From Pedobacter sp. ASV12 (GTDB taxonomy: Bacteria; Bacteroidota; Bacteroidia; Sphingobacteriales; Sphingobacteriaceae): a stretch of 64,000 nt of DNA. The position numbers and the translations under genes are program-made. Below are positions 7,200 to 16,473 of this stretch, in pieces; the first letter of the stretch is position 1; every line of letters begins with the position of its first letter. The notes below the pieces were generated by a model. That model was not told where the DNA came from. It was given only the letters and a program-made list of their open reading frames with translations, and ran no database searches. The stretch is from contig NZ_JAELUC010000002.1 in assembly GCF_016429155.1 (NCBI RefSeq), positions 1 to 64,000 of the forward strand, given 5' to 3'.

Positions 7200-9677
7200 T
7201 TAGTTGGGATTGCTGGAAACGTTTTTCTTTATGGTTAAATCCTGTGCATTTTTTACCTTGTCTTTGGTCAATGCAATATCAATAACCTCTTTCATTTCGC
7301 TAACATAATGAAATTTAAGGTCTTTAATGTAGTCTTCCTTAATCTCTAAAATATCTTTGCGGTTTGATTGGCAAAGGATAATTTCTTTGATGTTTGCCCT
7401 TTTGGCCGCCAAAATCTTTTCTTTGATGCCACCCACAGGCAATACTTTGCCACGAAGCGTAATCTCGCCGGTCATGGCCAGATTTGGTTTGACCTTGCGT
7501 TGGGTAAACGCCGATGTAAGGGCCGTAAGCATGGTAATACCTGCCGATGGACCGTCTTTAGGCGTAGCGCCTGCCGGAACGTGTACATGCACATCGTACT
7601 GGTCGAAAAGTTCGTTTTCGATGCCGAACAACTGGGCATGTGCCCTGAGGTAAGCCATGGCAATAATGGCAGATTCCTTCATTACATCGCCCAGGTTGCC
7701 GGTTAGGGTTAGTTTGCCTTTACCCGGACTTAAACTGGCTTCGATAAAAAGGATATCGCCACCAACCTGCGTCCAGGCCAATCCGGTTACCACGCCGGCT
7801 ACTTCGTTGCCTTCGTAAAGGTCTTTGTCGTAAATCGGGGCACCCAAAATGCGTTCTACATCTGCCAACTGTAGGGCCGGATCGTAGCTTTCTTCCATGG
7901 CAATTTTAGTGGCAATGCCACGCACTAACGAACCTATTTTCTTTTCGAGGCCACGTACACCGCTTTCGCGGGTGTAGTCTTCGATTACTTTTTCTATTAA
8001 CGAATTTTTAAGCGTTATGTCTTTGCTGTTCAAGCCGTGCAGTTCTTTTTGCTTTGGCAACAGGTATTTCTTGGCAATTTCTATTTTTTCTTCAATGGTA
8101 TAGCCGTTTACCTCGATAATTTCCATACGGTCGAGCAGGGCAGGCTGTATAGAGCTGAGCGAATTGGCTGTGGCGATAAACAAAACGTTGGAAAGATCGT
8201 AATCGGTTTCCACGTAATGATCGTTAAAGGCATTGTTTTGCTCGGGATCTAACACTTCCAGCAAGGCCGAAGAGGGATCGCCCCTAAAGTCAGATCCAAC
8301 CTTGTCTATCTCGTCCAGTACAAAAACCGGGTTCGAGGCACCAGCTTTTTTAATGGATTGGATAATGCGGCCAGGCATGGCGCCGATATAGGTTTTTCGG
8401 TGGCCCCTGATTTCGGCTTCATCCCTTACGCCGCCTAAGGCCATACGCACATATTTACGGTTAAGCGCCTTGGCTATCGATTTGCCCAGGGAAGTTTTAC
8501 CAACTCCCGGGGGGCCCACCAAGCACAAGATAGGCGCTTTCATGTCTTTTTTCAGCTTAAGCACAGCCAAATATTCAACAATGCGCTGCTTCACTTTTTC
8601 TAAGCCAAAATGGTCTTTGTCCAAAATGCGCTGGGCGCGTTTCAAGTCGAAGTTGTCTTTGGTAAAGTCATTCCAGGGCAGGTCGAGCAAAAGTTCCAAA
8701 TAATTCATTTGGATTGAATAATCTGGTGCGGCAGGGTTCATGCGTCCCAGTTTTTCCAATTCTTTGTCGAAATGCTCGGCAACGGCTTTGGCCCATTTCT
8801 TTTTCTTGCCGCGAGCTTGCAAGGCTTCGTACTCCAGGTCTGAAGAGTTGCCACCCAACTCTTCCTGGATGGTTTTCAGTTGCTGGTTCAAGAAATAATC
8901 GCGTTGTTGCTTGTCGAGGTCGGTGCGCACCTTAGATTGGATCTGGTTTTTCAGTTCCAGCATCTGCAGTTCGGTGGTTAGCAGTTCCATCACCATTTCG
9001 GCACGTTTGCGCAGATTGCCCATTTCGAGCATTTTCTGTTTGTCGGCCACATCTGCATTCATGTTCGAAGAGATGAAGTTGATCAAGAAAGAAGTGCTTT
9101 CGATGTTTTTGAGGGCAATGCCGGCTTCGCTCGGAATGTTGGGCGACAGCTGGATAATTTGCGACGACATTTCCTTGATCGAAGCCACCAAAGTTTTGAA
9201 CTCCTTATCAGCTTTGTGCTTGGTTTCGGCAAATTTTGCGATAATAACCTTGATGTAAGGTTCAGACTGCACTTCTTCAACCAATTGGAAGCGTTGCTTG
9301 CCTTGGATGATTACCGTGGTATTGCCATCAGGCATCTGCAACATTTTGATGATCTGCGCCACGGTGCCCACGCTGTTCAGCTGCTCAAAGGTAGGGTCTT
9401 CTATCGAAACATCGCGTTGCGAAACCACCCCGATGATCTTGTCGCCTTTGTAGGCTTCTTTAATCAACTTGATGGATTTATCGCGACCTACGGTAATCGG
9501 AATAACCACACCCGGAAACAAAACGGTGTTTCTGAGGGGTAGGATCGGTAGGATTTCTGGCGTTTCTTCATTGTTCATGTCGTCTTCGTCTTGTTGAGAC
9601 ATCAACGGAAAGAACTCTGTGTCTTCGTTTATGATGGGTAGTGCTTGACTAAAATCGAATTGATCTTGTTTGCTCAT
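7200..9677 (-). CDS. lon: ATP-dependent protease Lon
   Basis: Soluble AAA+ serine protease that degrades damaged and regulatory proteins. 825 residues, normal for Bacteroidota Lon. The N-terminal substrate-binding domain starts at about 42 (ILPILPLRN). Walker A GPPGVGKT is at 388-395, Walker B VFVLDEID at 451-458. The protease dyad is S711 in KDGPSAG and K754 in GGIKEK. A short acidic N-terminal extension precedes the Lon domain. It heads a two-gene unit with the LpxR-like gene. Confidence 0.97.
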   Translation of the reverse strand: MSKQDQFDFSQALPIINEDTEFFPLMSQQDEDDMNNEETPEILPILPLRNTVLFPGVVIPITVGRDKSIKLIKEAYKGDKIIGVVSQRDVSIEDPTFEQLNSVGTVAQIIKMLQMPDGNTTVIIQGKQRFQLVEEVQSEPYIKVIIAKFAETKHKADKEFKTLVASIKEMSSQIIQLSPNIPSEAGIALKNIESTSFLINFISSNMNADVADKQKMLEMGNLRKRAEMVMELLTTELQMLELKNQIQSKVRTDLDKQQRDYFLNQQLKTIQEELGGNSSDLEYEALQARGKKKKWAKAVAEHFDKELEKLGRMNPAAPDYSIQMNYLELLLDLPWNDFTKDNFDLKRAQRILDKDHFGLEKVKQRIVEYLAVLKLKKDMKAPILCLVGPPGVGKTSLGKSIAKALNRKYVRMALGGVRDEAEIRGHRKTYIGAMPGRIIQSIKKAGASNPVFVLDEIDKVGSDFRGDPSSALLEVLDPEQNNAFNDHYVETDYDLSNVLFIATANSLSSIQPALLDRMEIIEVNGYTIEEKIEIAKKYLLPKQKELHGLNSKDITLKNSLIEKVIEDYTRESGVRGLEKKIGSLVRGIATKIAMEESYDPALQLADVERILGAPIYDKDLYEGNEVAGVVTGLAWTQVGGDILFIEASLSPGKGKLTLTGNLGDVMKESAIIAMAYLRAHAQLFGIENELFDQYDVHVHVPAGATPKDGPSAGITMLTALTSAFTQRKVKPNLAMTGEITLRGKVLPVGGIKEKILAAKRANIKEIILCQSNRKDILEIKEDYIKDLKFHYVSEMKEVIDIALTKDKVKNAQDLTIKKNVSSNPN

Positions 9678-9981
9678 TAAGTAAGGCCTTTAACTATATA
9701 AAACGACAAAGTGACAGCATGCCGTTAAAAAAATATTAATTTTATGTTACAAGCTATATTTTCAACTCTTGTGCCAAAAAGCCAAACGACCTGATTGCCT
9801 GTTAAAAAGTCAGCATTAAAAAAAATAGCAGACTTCATCATATTTCAACTAATTTAGCGTTTACCTTAATATTTGCAAATGATATAATTTTGTGTTTAAT
9901 TGCCCCCTATTGCTTTACCCATGGAACAAACACTCTTATTTGAAAAGGGATTTGTAATTTTAACCTAAACCACAACGCTTA
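9678..9981. promoter_or_regulatory. Divergent intergenic region between lon and the TPR gene
   Basis: 304 A/T-rich bases without a gene. On plus, TAATTTTG at 9885-9892 matches the -7 consensus; TTTG at 9872 is too close to be its normal partner. On minus, a near match TCACTTTG lies about 30 bases before lon. No long repeat or RNA structure was found. Confidence 0.35.
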
Positions 9982-10605
9982 ATGACTTACTTTAAAAAAA
10001 CGGTTTTTTTATTTTTTGTACTTTCAGGGTTTTCGACCGCTTTTGCGCAAGGCAATTACGAAAACATGGGCCGACAGGCTTTTGTGAAGAGTGATTTTAA
10101 GACCGCAGTTGCCCAGCTGGAGAAAGTAGAAAACAATGACAGCAATCCGAGCGTGCTCAAAATGCTGAGCTATTCTTATTTCCAGTGCGGAGATTATGAA
10201 AAAGCAACCGATGCCTATAGCCGTTTGATCACATTGAAGCCGAACGATTATTCTTCCTATTACTACCGTGGCAAAGCGAGGCTGAATATTGCCAATGCGC
10301 CTAAAGAATCGCTCAACAGCATGCGCGAAAACTTTTACCAAACCGCCATCAAGGATTTTACAAAGGCCATCGAAATCAATGGCGAAGACGATCCGCAGAT
10401 TTTGCAGAATAGGGGCATTGCGTATAAGGATTATGCAATATTCAAATCCTACAAAATTAAAAAGGCGCCTGAAAAAGCAGCTTGCGTAGCCCAATTTAAC
10501 AATGCCATTAACGATTTTCAGAAAGTACTGACCGTACAGCCGTTCAGAAAAGACATTATTGCTTTGGTTGATTATGTAAAGGCGCAGATTGCCAGCCTGA
10601 AATAA
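9982..10605 (+). CDS. Secreted tetratricopeptide-repeat protein
   Basis: 207 residues with a signal peptide ending STAFAQ. At least three TPR-like helical pairs follow: around 24-55, 57-92 (SYSYFQCGDYEKATDAYSRL) and 95-140 (YYRGKARLNIA to TKAIEIN). TPR proteins are scaffolds for other proteins; no partner is suggested by the neighbours. Probably periplasmic. It ends 27 bases before a strong terminator. Confidence 0.75.
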   Translation: MTYFKKTVFLFFVLSGFSTAFAQGNYENMGRQAFVKSDFKTAVAQLEKVENNDSNPSVLKMLSYSYFQCGDYEKATDAYSRLITLKPNDYSSYYYRGKARLNIANAPKESLNSMRENFYQTAIKDFTKAIEINGEDDPQILQNRGIAYKDYAIFKSYKIKKAPEKAACVAQFNNAINDFQKVLTVQPFRKDIIALVDYVKAQIASLK

Positions 10606-10632
10606 TAGCCGGCAAAAGATATTGAAAAAAAA

Positions 10633-10653
10633 GGCCCCGAAATTTTCGGGGCC
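10633..10653. terminator. Bidirectional intrinsic terminator
   Basis: GC-rich hairpin (GGCCCCGA paired with its complement) flanked by an A run on the left and a T run on the right, between convergent genes. Confidence 0.92.
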
Positions 10654-10657
10654 TTTT

Positions 10658-11182
10658 TTAGTTGAACTTTCCAGTAATCTCGTATTTCTTCTCGGCCCGG
10701 AGCCTGATTTGCTGTACCTTTTTAATTTGGTAAAGGCTATCGGGATAATAGCTGAGGCTGTCGTTAGACTTGTAAAGGTCGTTGGTGTTGCTCACAAAGA
10801 TCCTGATGGCACTAACCTTGTTACCCTTAAAGCTAACTTCTAGTTTTTTGACAGGTACTTTAGCATTTTGGCTGGTATAAGTGCTCATGCCGTTGGCTAG
10901 GCTAGAACTAAAGGAACCACGCCACGCCGCCTTGTTGATGTCGGATTGGATAAAAAGGTCTAATTCTTTCTTCCAATCGGCAATTTTTACTTTATGGGTT
11001 TCGCTTTTTCCACCCACTACCACTGTTTTGTTAATCAAAGGCTTAGCCTTTTGCAAACGCAACGCCTCTTTTTTTAAATAGCCTTCCAGGTCAAAATAGG
11101 CTTTGGTATTCTTGTTTTCCTGCTCTTTCAACGTGCAGGAAGCCAACGCAAGCGCCAAACCAAACAAAAACAGCTTCTTCAT
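10658..11182 (-). CDS. Small lipoprotein of unknown function, coupled to gpmI
   Basis: 174 residues. The longer open frame runs back into gpmI; I chose ATG 11182 because it opens a lipoprotein signal (MKKLFLFGLALALASC). An ATG one codon earlier (11185) is equally possible and would overlap the gpmI stop as ATGA. Either way the pair is translationally coupled. The mature part is basic and mostly beta-like, without a motif I recognise. No function is suggested beyond the link to gpmI. Confidence 0.72.
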   Translation of the reverse strand: MKKLFLFGLALALASCTLKEQENKNTKAYFDLEGYLKKEALRLQKAKPLINKTVVVGGKSETHKVKIADWKKELDLFIQSDINKAAWRGSFSSSLANGMSTYTSQNAKVPVKKLEVSFKGNKVSAIRIFVSNTNDLYKSNDSLSYYPDSLYQIKKVQQIRLRAEKKYEITGKFN

Positions 11183-12702
11183 CATACCAAACAATTGCCA
11201 GTCATGACTTCGGGAATGGCAATGCCCATCATTTTGAGGATGGTGGGAGCTATATCGCCCAATTTGCCGTCGGCAATGCTGTGGTAATCTTCGTCTATCA
11301 AAATGCAAGGTACCAGGTTGGTTGTATGCGCAGTATTGGCCGAGCCGTCGGGATTGATCATGAATTCCGAATTGCCATGGTCGGCTAGAATGATGAATGA
11401 ATAACCATTGGCTTTGCCCACTTCTACCACCTTGGCGGCACAGGCATCGGCTGTTTCTACGGCTTTAACTACAGCATCGAAAACGCCAGTATGGCCAACC
11501 ATATCAGGATTGGCAAAGTTAAGACATACAAAATCTGCCCAGCCGGTAGCCAGTTCCTTGGTAATGGCCTCGGTAATACCGGCAGCACTCATCTCCGGCT
11601 GCAGATCGTAGGTGGCCACTTTTGGCGACGGAATTAAAATGCGTTTTTCGTTGTCGAATTCTTTTTCCCTGCCACCCGAAAAGAAGAAGGTAACGTGCGG
11701 GTATTTTTCTGTTTCGGCAATGCGGATCTGGTTTTTATGATTAGCGGCCAAAACCTCGCCCAAGGTATTGGAAAGGTCGTCTTTGGTAAAGATAACCTTT
11801 ACGTCGGCAAAGCTTTCGTCGTAGGTGGTCATGGTTACGTAGTACAAAGGCAGCTTGTGCATGCCAAAGTCCGGGAAATCCTTTTGGCTCAAGGCCAGGG
11901 TAATTTCGCGGCCACGATCGGTTCGGTAGTTGAAGCAGATCACCACGTCGCCCGGCTTAATGGTCGCCACCGGACTGCCATCGGCTTGAGTTACCACAAT
12001 CGGTTTAACAAATTCGTCGGTAATGTGGTTCTCGTACGATTTTTTAATAGCTTCTTCGGCATTGGTGGTTTTTTCGCCCAGGCCATTTACCATCAGATCG
12101 TAGGCTTGCTTCACCCTTTCCCAGCGGTTATCTCTATCCATGGCATAATAGCGTCCAATGAGACTGGCAATTTTGCCGGTAGAAGTTTTCAGGTGTGCAT
12201 CGAGGCTCGAGATAAAGCCAAGTCCAGCATTGGGGTCGGTATCCCTGCCGTCTAAGAAAGCGTGTATAAAAACATCTTTCAGGCCTTTTTCGTTGGCGGC
12301 ATCACACAAAGCCTTGAGGTGGTTGATGTGCGCATGTACGCCACCGTCTGAAACGAGTCCGATAAAGTGTACAGCCTTGTTTTGTGCCTTGGCATAATCG
12401 AAGGCGTTAACCAGTACTTCGTTGCTGTGCAGCGTTCTGTCGCTAATGGCCTTGTTAATGCGCCCCAGCTCTTGGTAAACCACTCTTCCGGCACCCAAGT
12501 TCATGTGGCCCACTTCAGAGTTGCCCATTTGGCCGGCCGGCAGGCCAACGGCTTCGCCAGAGGCTTCTAGTTTTGAATTAGGGTAGGTTTGGAGCGCAGA
12601 ATCGAAAAACGGAGTGTTGGCCACATAAGCGGCGTCTGATTTGTCTTTTTTTCCGTAGCCCCAGCCATCAAGAATAAGAAGTACTACTTTTTTTGCTTTC
12701 AT
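11182..12702 (-). CDS. gpmI: 2,3-bisphosphoglycerate-independent phosphoglycerate mutase
   Basis: Interconverts 3- and 2-phosphoglycerate in glycolysis, using two Mn ions and a serine nucleophile. 506 residues, the usual length. The start VVLLILDGWGYG carries the first metal ligand Asp, and S62 in MGNSEVGHMNLGAGR is the phosphorylated serine. The C-terminal ILADHGNSEFM supplies further metal ligands. Followed by an overlapping lipoprotein gene. Confidence 0.97.
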   Translation of the reverse strand: MKAKKVVLLILDGWGYGKKDKSDAAYVANTPFFDSALQTYPNSKLEASGEAVGLPAGQMGNSEVGHMNLGAGRVVYQELGRINKAISDRTLHSNEVLVNAFDYAKAQNKAVHFIGLVSDGGVHAHINHLKALCDAANEKGLKDVFIHAFLDGRDTDPNAGLGFISSLDAHLKTSTGKIASLIGRYYAMDRDNRWERVKQAYDLMVNGLGEKTTNAEEAIKKSYENHITDEFVKPIVVTQADGSPVATIKPGDVVICFNYRTDRGREITLALSQKDFPDFGMHKLPLYYVTMTTYDESFADVKVIFTKDDLSNTLGEVLAANHKNQIRIAETEKYPHVTFFFSGGREKEFDNEKRILIPSPKVATYDLQPEMSAAGITEAITKELATGWADFVCLNFANPDMVGHTGVFDAVVKAVETADACAAKVVEVGKANGYSFIILADHGNSEFMINPDGSANTAHTTNLVPCILIDEDYHSIADGKLGDIAPTILKMMGIAIPEVMTGNCLV

Positions 12703-12771
12703 TATTTGAAATTATATGTTTAAACAACAATATTTGCGGCATTAGTTGTTTACTGATCTGTTTATTGTTTA

Positions 12772-12779
12772 CAAATATA
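12772..12779 (-). promoter_or_regulatory. Candidate gpmI -7 element
   Basis: Minus strand TATATTTG matches TAnnTTTG, about 70 bases before the gpmI ATG. No clear -33 partner was found. Confidence 0.35.
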
Positions 12780-12814
12780 AGCCTAATGATGCCTTTAAAT
12801 GAAAGTTTTTGCAC

Positions 12815-12843
12815 TTTGTGATTTAATTAATGGCATAATTTTG
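12815..12843 (+). promoter_or_regulatory. Promoter of the DUF4783-nadC genes
   Basis: TTTG at 12815-12818, 17-base spacer, then TAATTTTG at 12836-12843: a complete Bacteroidota promoter, about 30 bases before the first ATG. Confidence 0.6.
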
Positions 12844-12872
12844 GCTTGTAATTCTGCAGTTTGATATCACAC

Positions 12873-13277
12873 ATGATGAAACCTTTGCTTGCGTTTTTGC
12901 TGTTGCTGTTGCATTTTCCTACGAATAAGGCATTTCAGGCCGATATTGTTGATGATTTGTCCAATAATTTCAAGGCCGGAAACTCTAAAGAAATTGCCAA
13001 GAGCTTTGCGGCGTCTGTAGAACTAATCATTATCGACCAGGAAGATGTATACAACAAAGCACAGGCCGAACAGATATTGAAGGATTTTTTTGTGAAGAAT
13101 CCGCCCAATCGTGTTTCTATTATCCACCGCTTGAGCAATTATCCCAATTACCGCCTGGGTATTCTTTCGCTGGGTACCAAAAATGGGAAGTTTAGGGTAA
13201 CCATTACCATGAGCCTTAAGAAACCGACTAATAATTTCTTAATCACCGAGTTAAGGATAGAGCCGGATAAAGAGTAG
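12873..13277 (+). CDS. DUF4783 family secreted protein
   Basis: 134 residues from ATG 12873; the in-frame TTG at 12861 lies before the signal peptide and is less likely, and ATG 12876 is an alternative. A hydrophobic signal of about 20 residues is followed by a small domain resembling the NTF2-like fold of DUF4783 (SVELIIIDQEDVYNKAQAEQ). The family is known in Bacteroidota next to nadC, as here (41-base gap). Its role is unknown. Confidence 0.75.
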   Translation: MMKPLLAFLLLLLHFPTNKAFQADIVDDLSNNFKAGNSKEIAKSFAASVELIIIDQEDVYNKAQAEQILKDFFVKNPPNRVSIIHRLSNYPNYRLGILSLGTKNGKFRVTITMSLKKPTNNFLITELRIEPDKE

Positions 13278-13296
13278 CATTTCAGCCAAAAATTGC

Positions 13297-13304
13297 TAAT
13301 TTTG
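13297..13304 (+). promoter_or_regulatory. Candidate internal nadC -7 element
   Basis: TAATTTTG matches the -7 consensus 14 bases before the nadC start codon, which would give a very short leader. No good -33 element was found, so nadC may also be read from the DUF4783 promoter. Confidence 0.35.
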
Positions 13305-13318
13305 CAATAAAAAAAGTT

Positions 13319-14161
13319 TTGGATAAGCAATTAGTTGATCTATTTATCAAAAATGCCATTGCCGAAGATGTAGGCGATGGAGATCATACCTCACTTTCTA
13401 CCATACCGGCAGGTACACAGGGAAAAGCCCAGTTAATTGTTAAAGAAGACGGCATATTGGCCGGCGTGGAGCTTGCGCTCGAAATCTTCCGGCAAATTGA
13501 TCCTGCCCTGCAGGTTGAAGTCTTTTTAAAAGACGGCGATGCGGTTAAGGTAGGCGACATTGCTTTTGTGGTGGCCGGGAGTACGCATGCGATTTTGCTG
13601 GCCGAGCGCCTGGTGCTCAACTGTATGCAGCGCATGAGTGGCATCGCCACCAAAACCCACCGCATTGTAACTTTGTTAAAACCATATAAAACCCAGATTT
13701 TAGATACGCGCAAAACCACTCCTGGGCTGCGTTATTTAGAAAAATGGGCCGTAAAAATTGGCGGAGGAGTCAATCACCGCATCGGTTTGTACGATATGAT
13801 CCTGATCAAAGACAACCACGTTGACTATGCTGGCGGCATTGCCAATGCCATTGAAGCGACAAACAGCTACCTGGCGCAAAACCATAAGCAATTAGACATC
13901 GAAATAGAGGTAAGAAACCTCGCCGAGCTGCGGCAGGTATTGGCAACGGGCAAAGTAAACCGCATTATGCTGGATAATTTTGAGCCGAAGTTGCTTAAAG
14001 AAGCTGTAAAGCTGATCGATGGGCGTTTCATTACCGAAGCATCAGGTGGCATTGTGGAGGCCAATGTGGCCGATTATGCCGCCTGTGGTGTCGATTACAT
14101 CTCGATGGGCGCCCTAACCCATTCGGTAAAAAGCCTGGACCTGAGTTTAAAAGCGTGCTAA
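13319..14161 (+). CDS. nadC: Quinolinate phosphoribosyltransferase (decarboxylating)
   Basis: Makes nicotinate mononucleotide from quinolinate and PRPP in NAD synthesis. 280 residues, full length. Motifs include AEDVGDGDHTS near the N-terminus, TRKTTPGLR and IGGGVNHRIGLYD in the substrate site, and IMLDNF. The start is a TTG codon: the family N-terminus (DKQLVDLFIKNAIAEDVG) begins right there and no in-frame ATG precedes it. nadA and nadB are not in the window. Confidence 0.95.
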   Translation: MDKQLVDLFIKNAIAEDVGDGDHTSLSTIPAGTQGKAQLIVKEDGILAGVELALEIFRQIDPALQVEVFLKDGDAVKVGDIAFVVAGSTHAILLAERLVLNCMQRMSGIATKTHRIVTLLKPYKTQILDTRKTTPGLRYLEKWAVKIGGGVNHRIGLYDMILIKDNHVDYAGGIANAIEATNSYLAQNHKQLDIEIEVRNLAELRQVLATGKVNRIMLDNFEPKLLKEAVKLIDGRFITEASGGIVEANVADYAACGVDYISMGALTHSVKSLDLSLKAC

Positions 14162-14211
14162 GACCAAATTCTGCCGACGTGAATCTGAATTTTTTAGTAT
14201 AATTGTAGGTC

Positions 14212-14859
14212 ATGATTTCGATCTATTCCATTTCAGCGCTAATTGCGGCCTATCTTTTAGGATCTATCCCAACAGCGGTTTGGCTGGGGCAGGCCTTTTA
14301 TGGCGTTGACGTGCGCGAATACGGAAGCGGCAATGCCGGAGCCACCAATACTTTTAGGGTTTTGGGCAAAAAGGCTGGTATCGCCGTTATGCTCATCGAT
14401 ATTTTTAAAGGCTACACAGCCACTCAATTGGCCCATTTTATAGGACTTTCGGTTACGGGGCCACATAACTCTACTCAATTCGTCAATTACCAATTGGCAC
14501 TGGGCGTAATTGCCGTCATGGGCCATCTATTCCCTGTTTTTGCAGGTTTTAGAGGTGGCAAGGGCGTAGCTACGCTTTTTGGAATGGTTTTGGCTGTAAA
14601 TTTTCAGGCTGCGATGCTTTGCGTGCTGGTTTTTGTAGTGGTGTTGCTGGTGAGCAAATACGTTTCCCTGAGTTCGATATGTGCGGGCTTTACTTTCCCG
14701 ATCGGTATTGTGTTTGTTTTTCATTCTTCAATCAAATCGGAAGTGCTTTACGGAATCTGTGTATGCATCCTGATTTTGGTTACCCACCAAAAAAACCTCG
14801 AAAGACTGCTCAAGGGCAAGGAATCGAAAGTTTACCTGTTCAAGAAAAAACAGGCTTAA
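14212..14859 (+). CDS. plsY: Acyl-phosphate:glycerol-3-phosphate acyltransferase PlsY
   Basis: Integral inner-membrane enzyme that transfers an acyl group from acyl phosphate to glycerol 3-phosphate, the first step of phospholipid synthesis. 215 residues with about five membrane segments. The three family motifs are visible: GSIPTAVW near 17, GSGNAGATN near 38-46, and GHLFPVFAGFRGGKGVAT near 104. Lies 50 bases behind nadC in the same direction. Confidence 0.95.
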   Translation: MISIYSISALIAAYLLGSIPTAVWLGQAFYGVDVREYGSGNAGATNTFRVLGKKAGIAVMLIDIFKGYTATQLAHFIGLSVTGPHNSTQFVNYQLALGVIAVMGHLFPVFAGFRGGKGVATLFGMVLAVNFQAAMLCVLVFVVVLLVSKYVSLSSICAGFTFPIGIVFVFHSSIKSEVLYGICVCILILVTHQKNLERLLKGKESKVYLFKKKQA

Positions 14860-14861
14860 AG

Positions 14862-14869
14862 TACCTTTG
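14862..14869 (+). promoter_or_regulatory. Candidate -7 element for the M48 peptidase gene
   Basis: TACCTTTG, a perfect TAnnTTTG match, begins three bases after the plsY stop and 91 bases before the M48 start. Confidence 0.4.
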
Positions 14870-14959
14870 CACAAACTATTGGCTCCTTTGTTTGTTAGGA
14901 GAAATGGTTAGGAACAAAACTAAACAGTTAGACAAATACACTGAATACAGATTAAATAG

Positions 14960-15775
14960 ATGAAAAAATTAGCGATTTTGGGCTTGGCAACAGGGATGTT
15001 GGCAATTGCCGGATGTACCACGGTTCCTTTAACCGGCAGAAGCAGGTTGAGTTTGGTAGACGATAGCCAGCTGCAGCAACAGGCAGCCATTGGCTATGCC
15101 CAGTTGTTGAGCGATCCGAGCACCAAGGTAGTGGCAGCCAACTCTGCAGAAACGCAAAGAATTAAACGTATTGGAGCCAATATTGCTGCTGCGGTAACCA
15201 AATACATGAACGATAATGGCTTTGGCGACCAGATCAGGAACTACAAATGGGAGTTCAACCTTATTCAAAGCTCAGAAATCAACGCCTGGTGCATGCCGGG
15301 AGGTAAGGTAGCCGTTTATACAGGCATTTTGCCCATTACCAAAGACGATGCCGGTTTGGCCACTGTAATGGGCCATGAGATTGCACATGCCATAGCACAG
15401 CACTCGGCCGAGCGGGCTTCGCAAATGATGGCGGCGCAAGTAGGTGGTGCGGCGGTTGGCGTAGCTACCGGCAATAAATCGGAAACTACGCAAGCCGTGG
15501 TTAACCAGTTGTACGGCATTGGCGCACAAGGCTTGTATATTTTGCCTAACTCGCGCAAGCAGGAATTGGAAGCCGATAAAATGGGCCTTTCGTTCATGGC
15601 TATGGCAGGTTATAACCCGCAAAACGCCATTGCTTTTTGGCAGAGGATGGCCGCGGCCAGCAAGAATGGAAGCAAGCCACCGGTTTTTTTAAGTACCCAC
15701 CCAACCGACGAAAGCCGTATTGCCCAGATCCAAAGAGACTTGCCAGAGGCCATGAAATATTATAAAGGCAAATAA
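14960..15775 (+). CDS. M48 family zinc metallopeptidase, lipoprotein
   Basis: 271 residues. Lipoprotein signal with AIAGC (Cys19). The zinc site HEIAH is at 139-143, and E202 in ELEAD is the expected third ligand. The family includes BepA and LoiP, periplasmic proteases for outer-membrane protein quality control. It is a single-domain form without TPRs, so closer to LoiP in layout than to BepA. A terminator follows. Confidence 0.9.
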   Translation: MKKLAILGLATGMLAIAGCTTVPLTGRSRLSLVDDSQLQQQAAIGYAQLLSDPSTKVVAANSAETQRIKRIGANIAAAVTKYMNDNGFGDQIRNYKWEFNLIQSSEINAWCMPGGKVAVYTGILPITKDDAGLATVMGHEIAHAIAQHSAERASQMMAAQVGGAAVGVATGNKSETTQAVVNQLYGIGAQGLYILPNSRKQELEADKMGLSFMAMAGYNPQNAIAFWQRMAAASKNGSKPPVFLSTHPTDESRIAQIQRDLPEAMKYYKGK

Positions 15776-15780
15776 GGCCT

Positions 15781-15829
15781 AATAAGGTAGAAGGTATTAA
15801 GGTTGAAGGCATAGGGTGTAAGGTTTAGG
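15781..15829. repeat. Degenerate 7-base tandem repeat
   Basis: Seven units of 6 to 8 bases, nearly all ending in AAGG or AGG (TAGAAGG, TTGAAGG, TGTAAGG), starting five bases after the M48 stop codon. The last units also form the left arm of a terminator. Confidence 0.55.
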
Positions 15830-15843
15830 CTTTACACCTTTTT
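15815..15843 (+). terminator. Intrinsic terminator behind the M48 gene
   Basis: GGTGTAA (15815-15821) pairs with TTACACC (15832-15838), followed by TTTTTG. The stem is formed from the end of the heptamer run. Confidence 0.65.
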
Positions 15844-15869
15844 GTTTGTAAAAATTAATATCTTTCGAC

Positions 15870-16313
15870 ATGATAAACCGTAAATTTTCGCCCTCTATTA
15901 TTGCGATATTTGGCGTATTGTTATTTTTGGCATGTGGACAAAATACCAAGAAAGCAGATCAAGTAGCAATGACAAAATTTGAAGAATTTAAAAACAAGGA
16001 AAAATTTCTAAAAGACGAAAAAACGCATTATCCAGGGATAGGAAACCCAGTCCTAATACCCGCTTTAACTGAAAAAATCAATCTTGTTGCGGATGATTTT
16101 AAAAATCTAGCCCAAAAAGGTGATGCAAGCGATAAAGATTATCAAGATGCAATAAAGGCTGGGTTAGATAGGTTTTCAGCCATTTACAATGAACTTGATA
16201 CAGAGGATAGAGAGCAGGTTTGCTCTTACTTTGAAGAATTAATGGACTTAGTAGGACTTGAAAATTCTGGCGGACACTTAAATGATTTTATGTACGGTTT
16301 TAATCCATCTTAA
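15870..16313 (+). CDS. Small lipoprotein, DUF4844-like
   Basis: 147 residues. A lipoprotein signal with LACG is followed by an all-helical, charged domain that I associate weakly with DUF4844 (ending EDREQVCSYFEELMDLVG and a terminal YGF). Function unknown. Its codons are visibly richer in A and T than those of the genes around it, suggesting recent arrival or relaxed selection. Confidence 0.65.
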   Translation: MINRKFSPSIIAIFGVLLFLACGQNTKKADQVAMTKFEEFKNKEKFLKDEKTHYPGIGNPVLIPALTEKINLVADDFKNLAQKGDASDKDYQDAIKAGLDRFSAIYNELDTEDREQVCSYFEELMDLVGLENSGGHLNDFMYGFNPS

Positions 16314-16395
16314 GATCAAACGCTAAGCATTTGACTTATCTTTTTTTGAAAGCTGAGATAATTCCAGCTACTAACATCAATTCTGCTATTCTTAC

Positions 16396-16415
16396 AAGTC
16401 CTCGGCTCCGGACTT
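16396..16415 (+). terminator. Weak hairpin, possible terminator
   Basis: AAGTCC and GGACTT enclose an 8-base loop and are followed by TTC. It lies about 80 bases after the DUF4844-like gene. The T run is short. Confidence 0.35.
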
Positions 16416-16473
16416 TTCATCTGGGTACCAAGGCTGGCGTTGCTATTTCTGGTTGCACAGGCCTAGGTTAAAT

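Noticed and set aside
9872..9892. Full promoter for the TPR gene from TTTG 9872 and TAATTTTG 9885
   Set aside because: The 9-base spacer is far below the 17-23 seen for this promoter class; only the -7 element is kept as possible.
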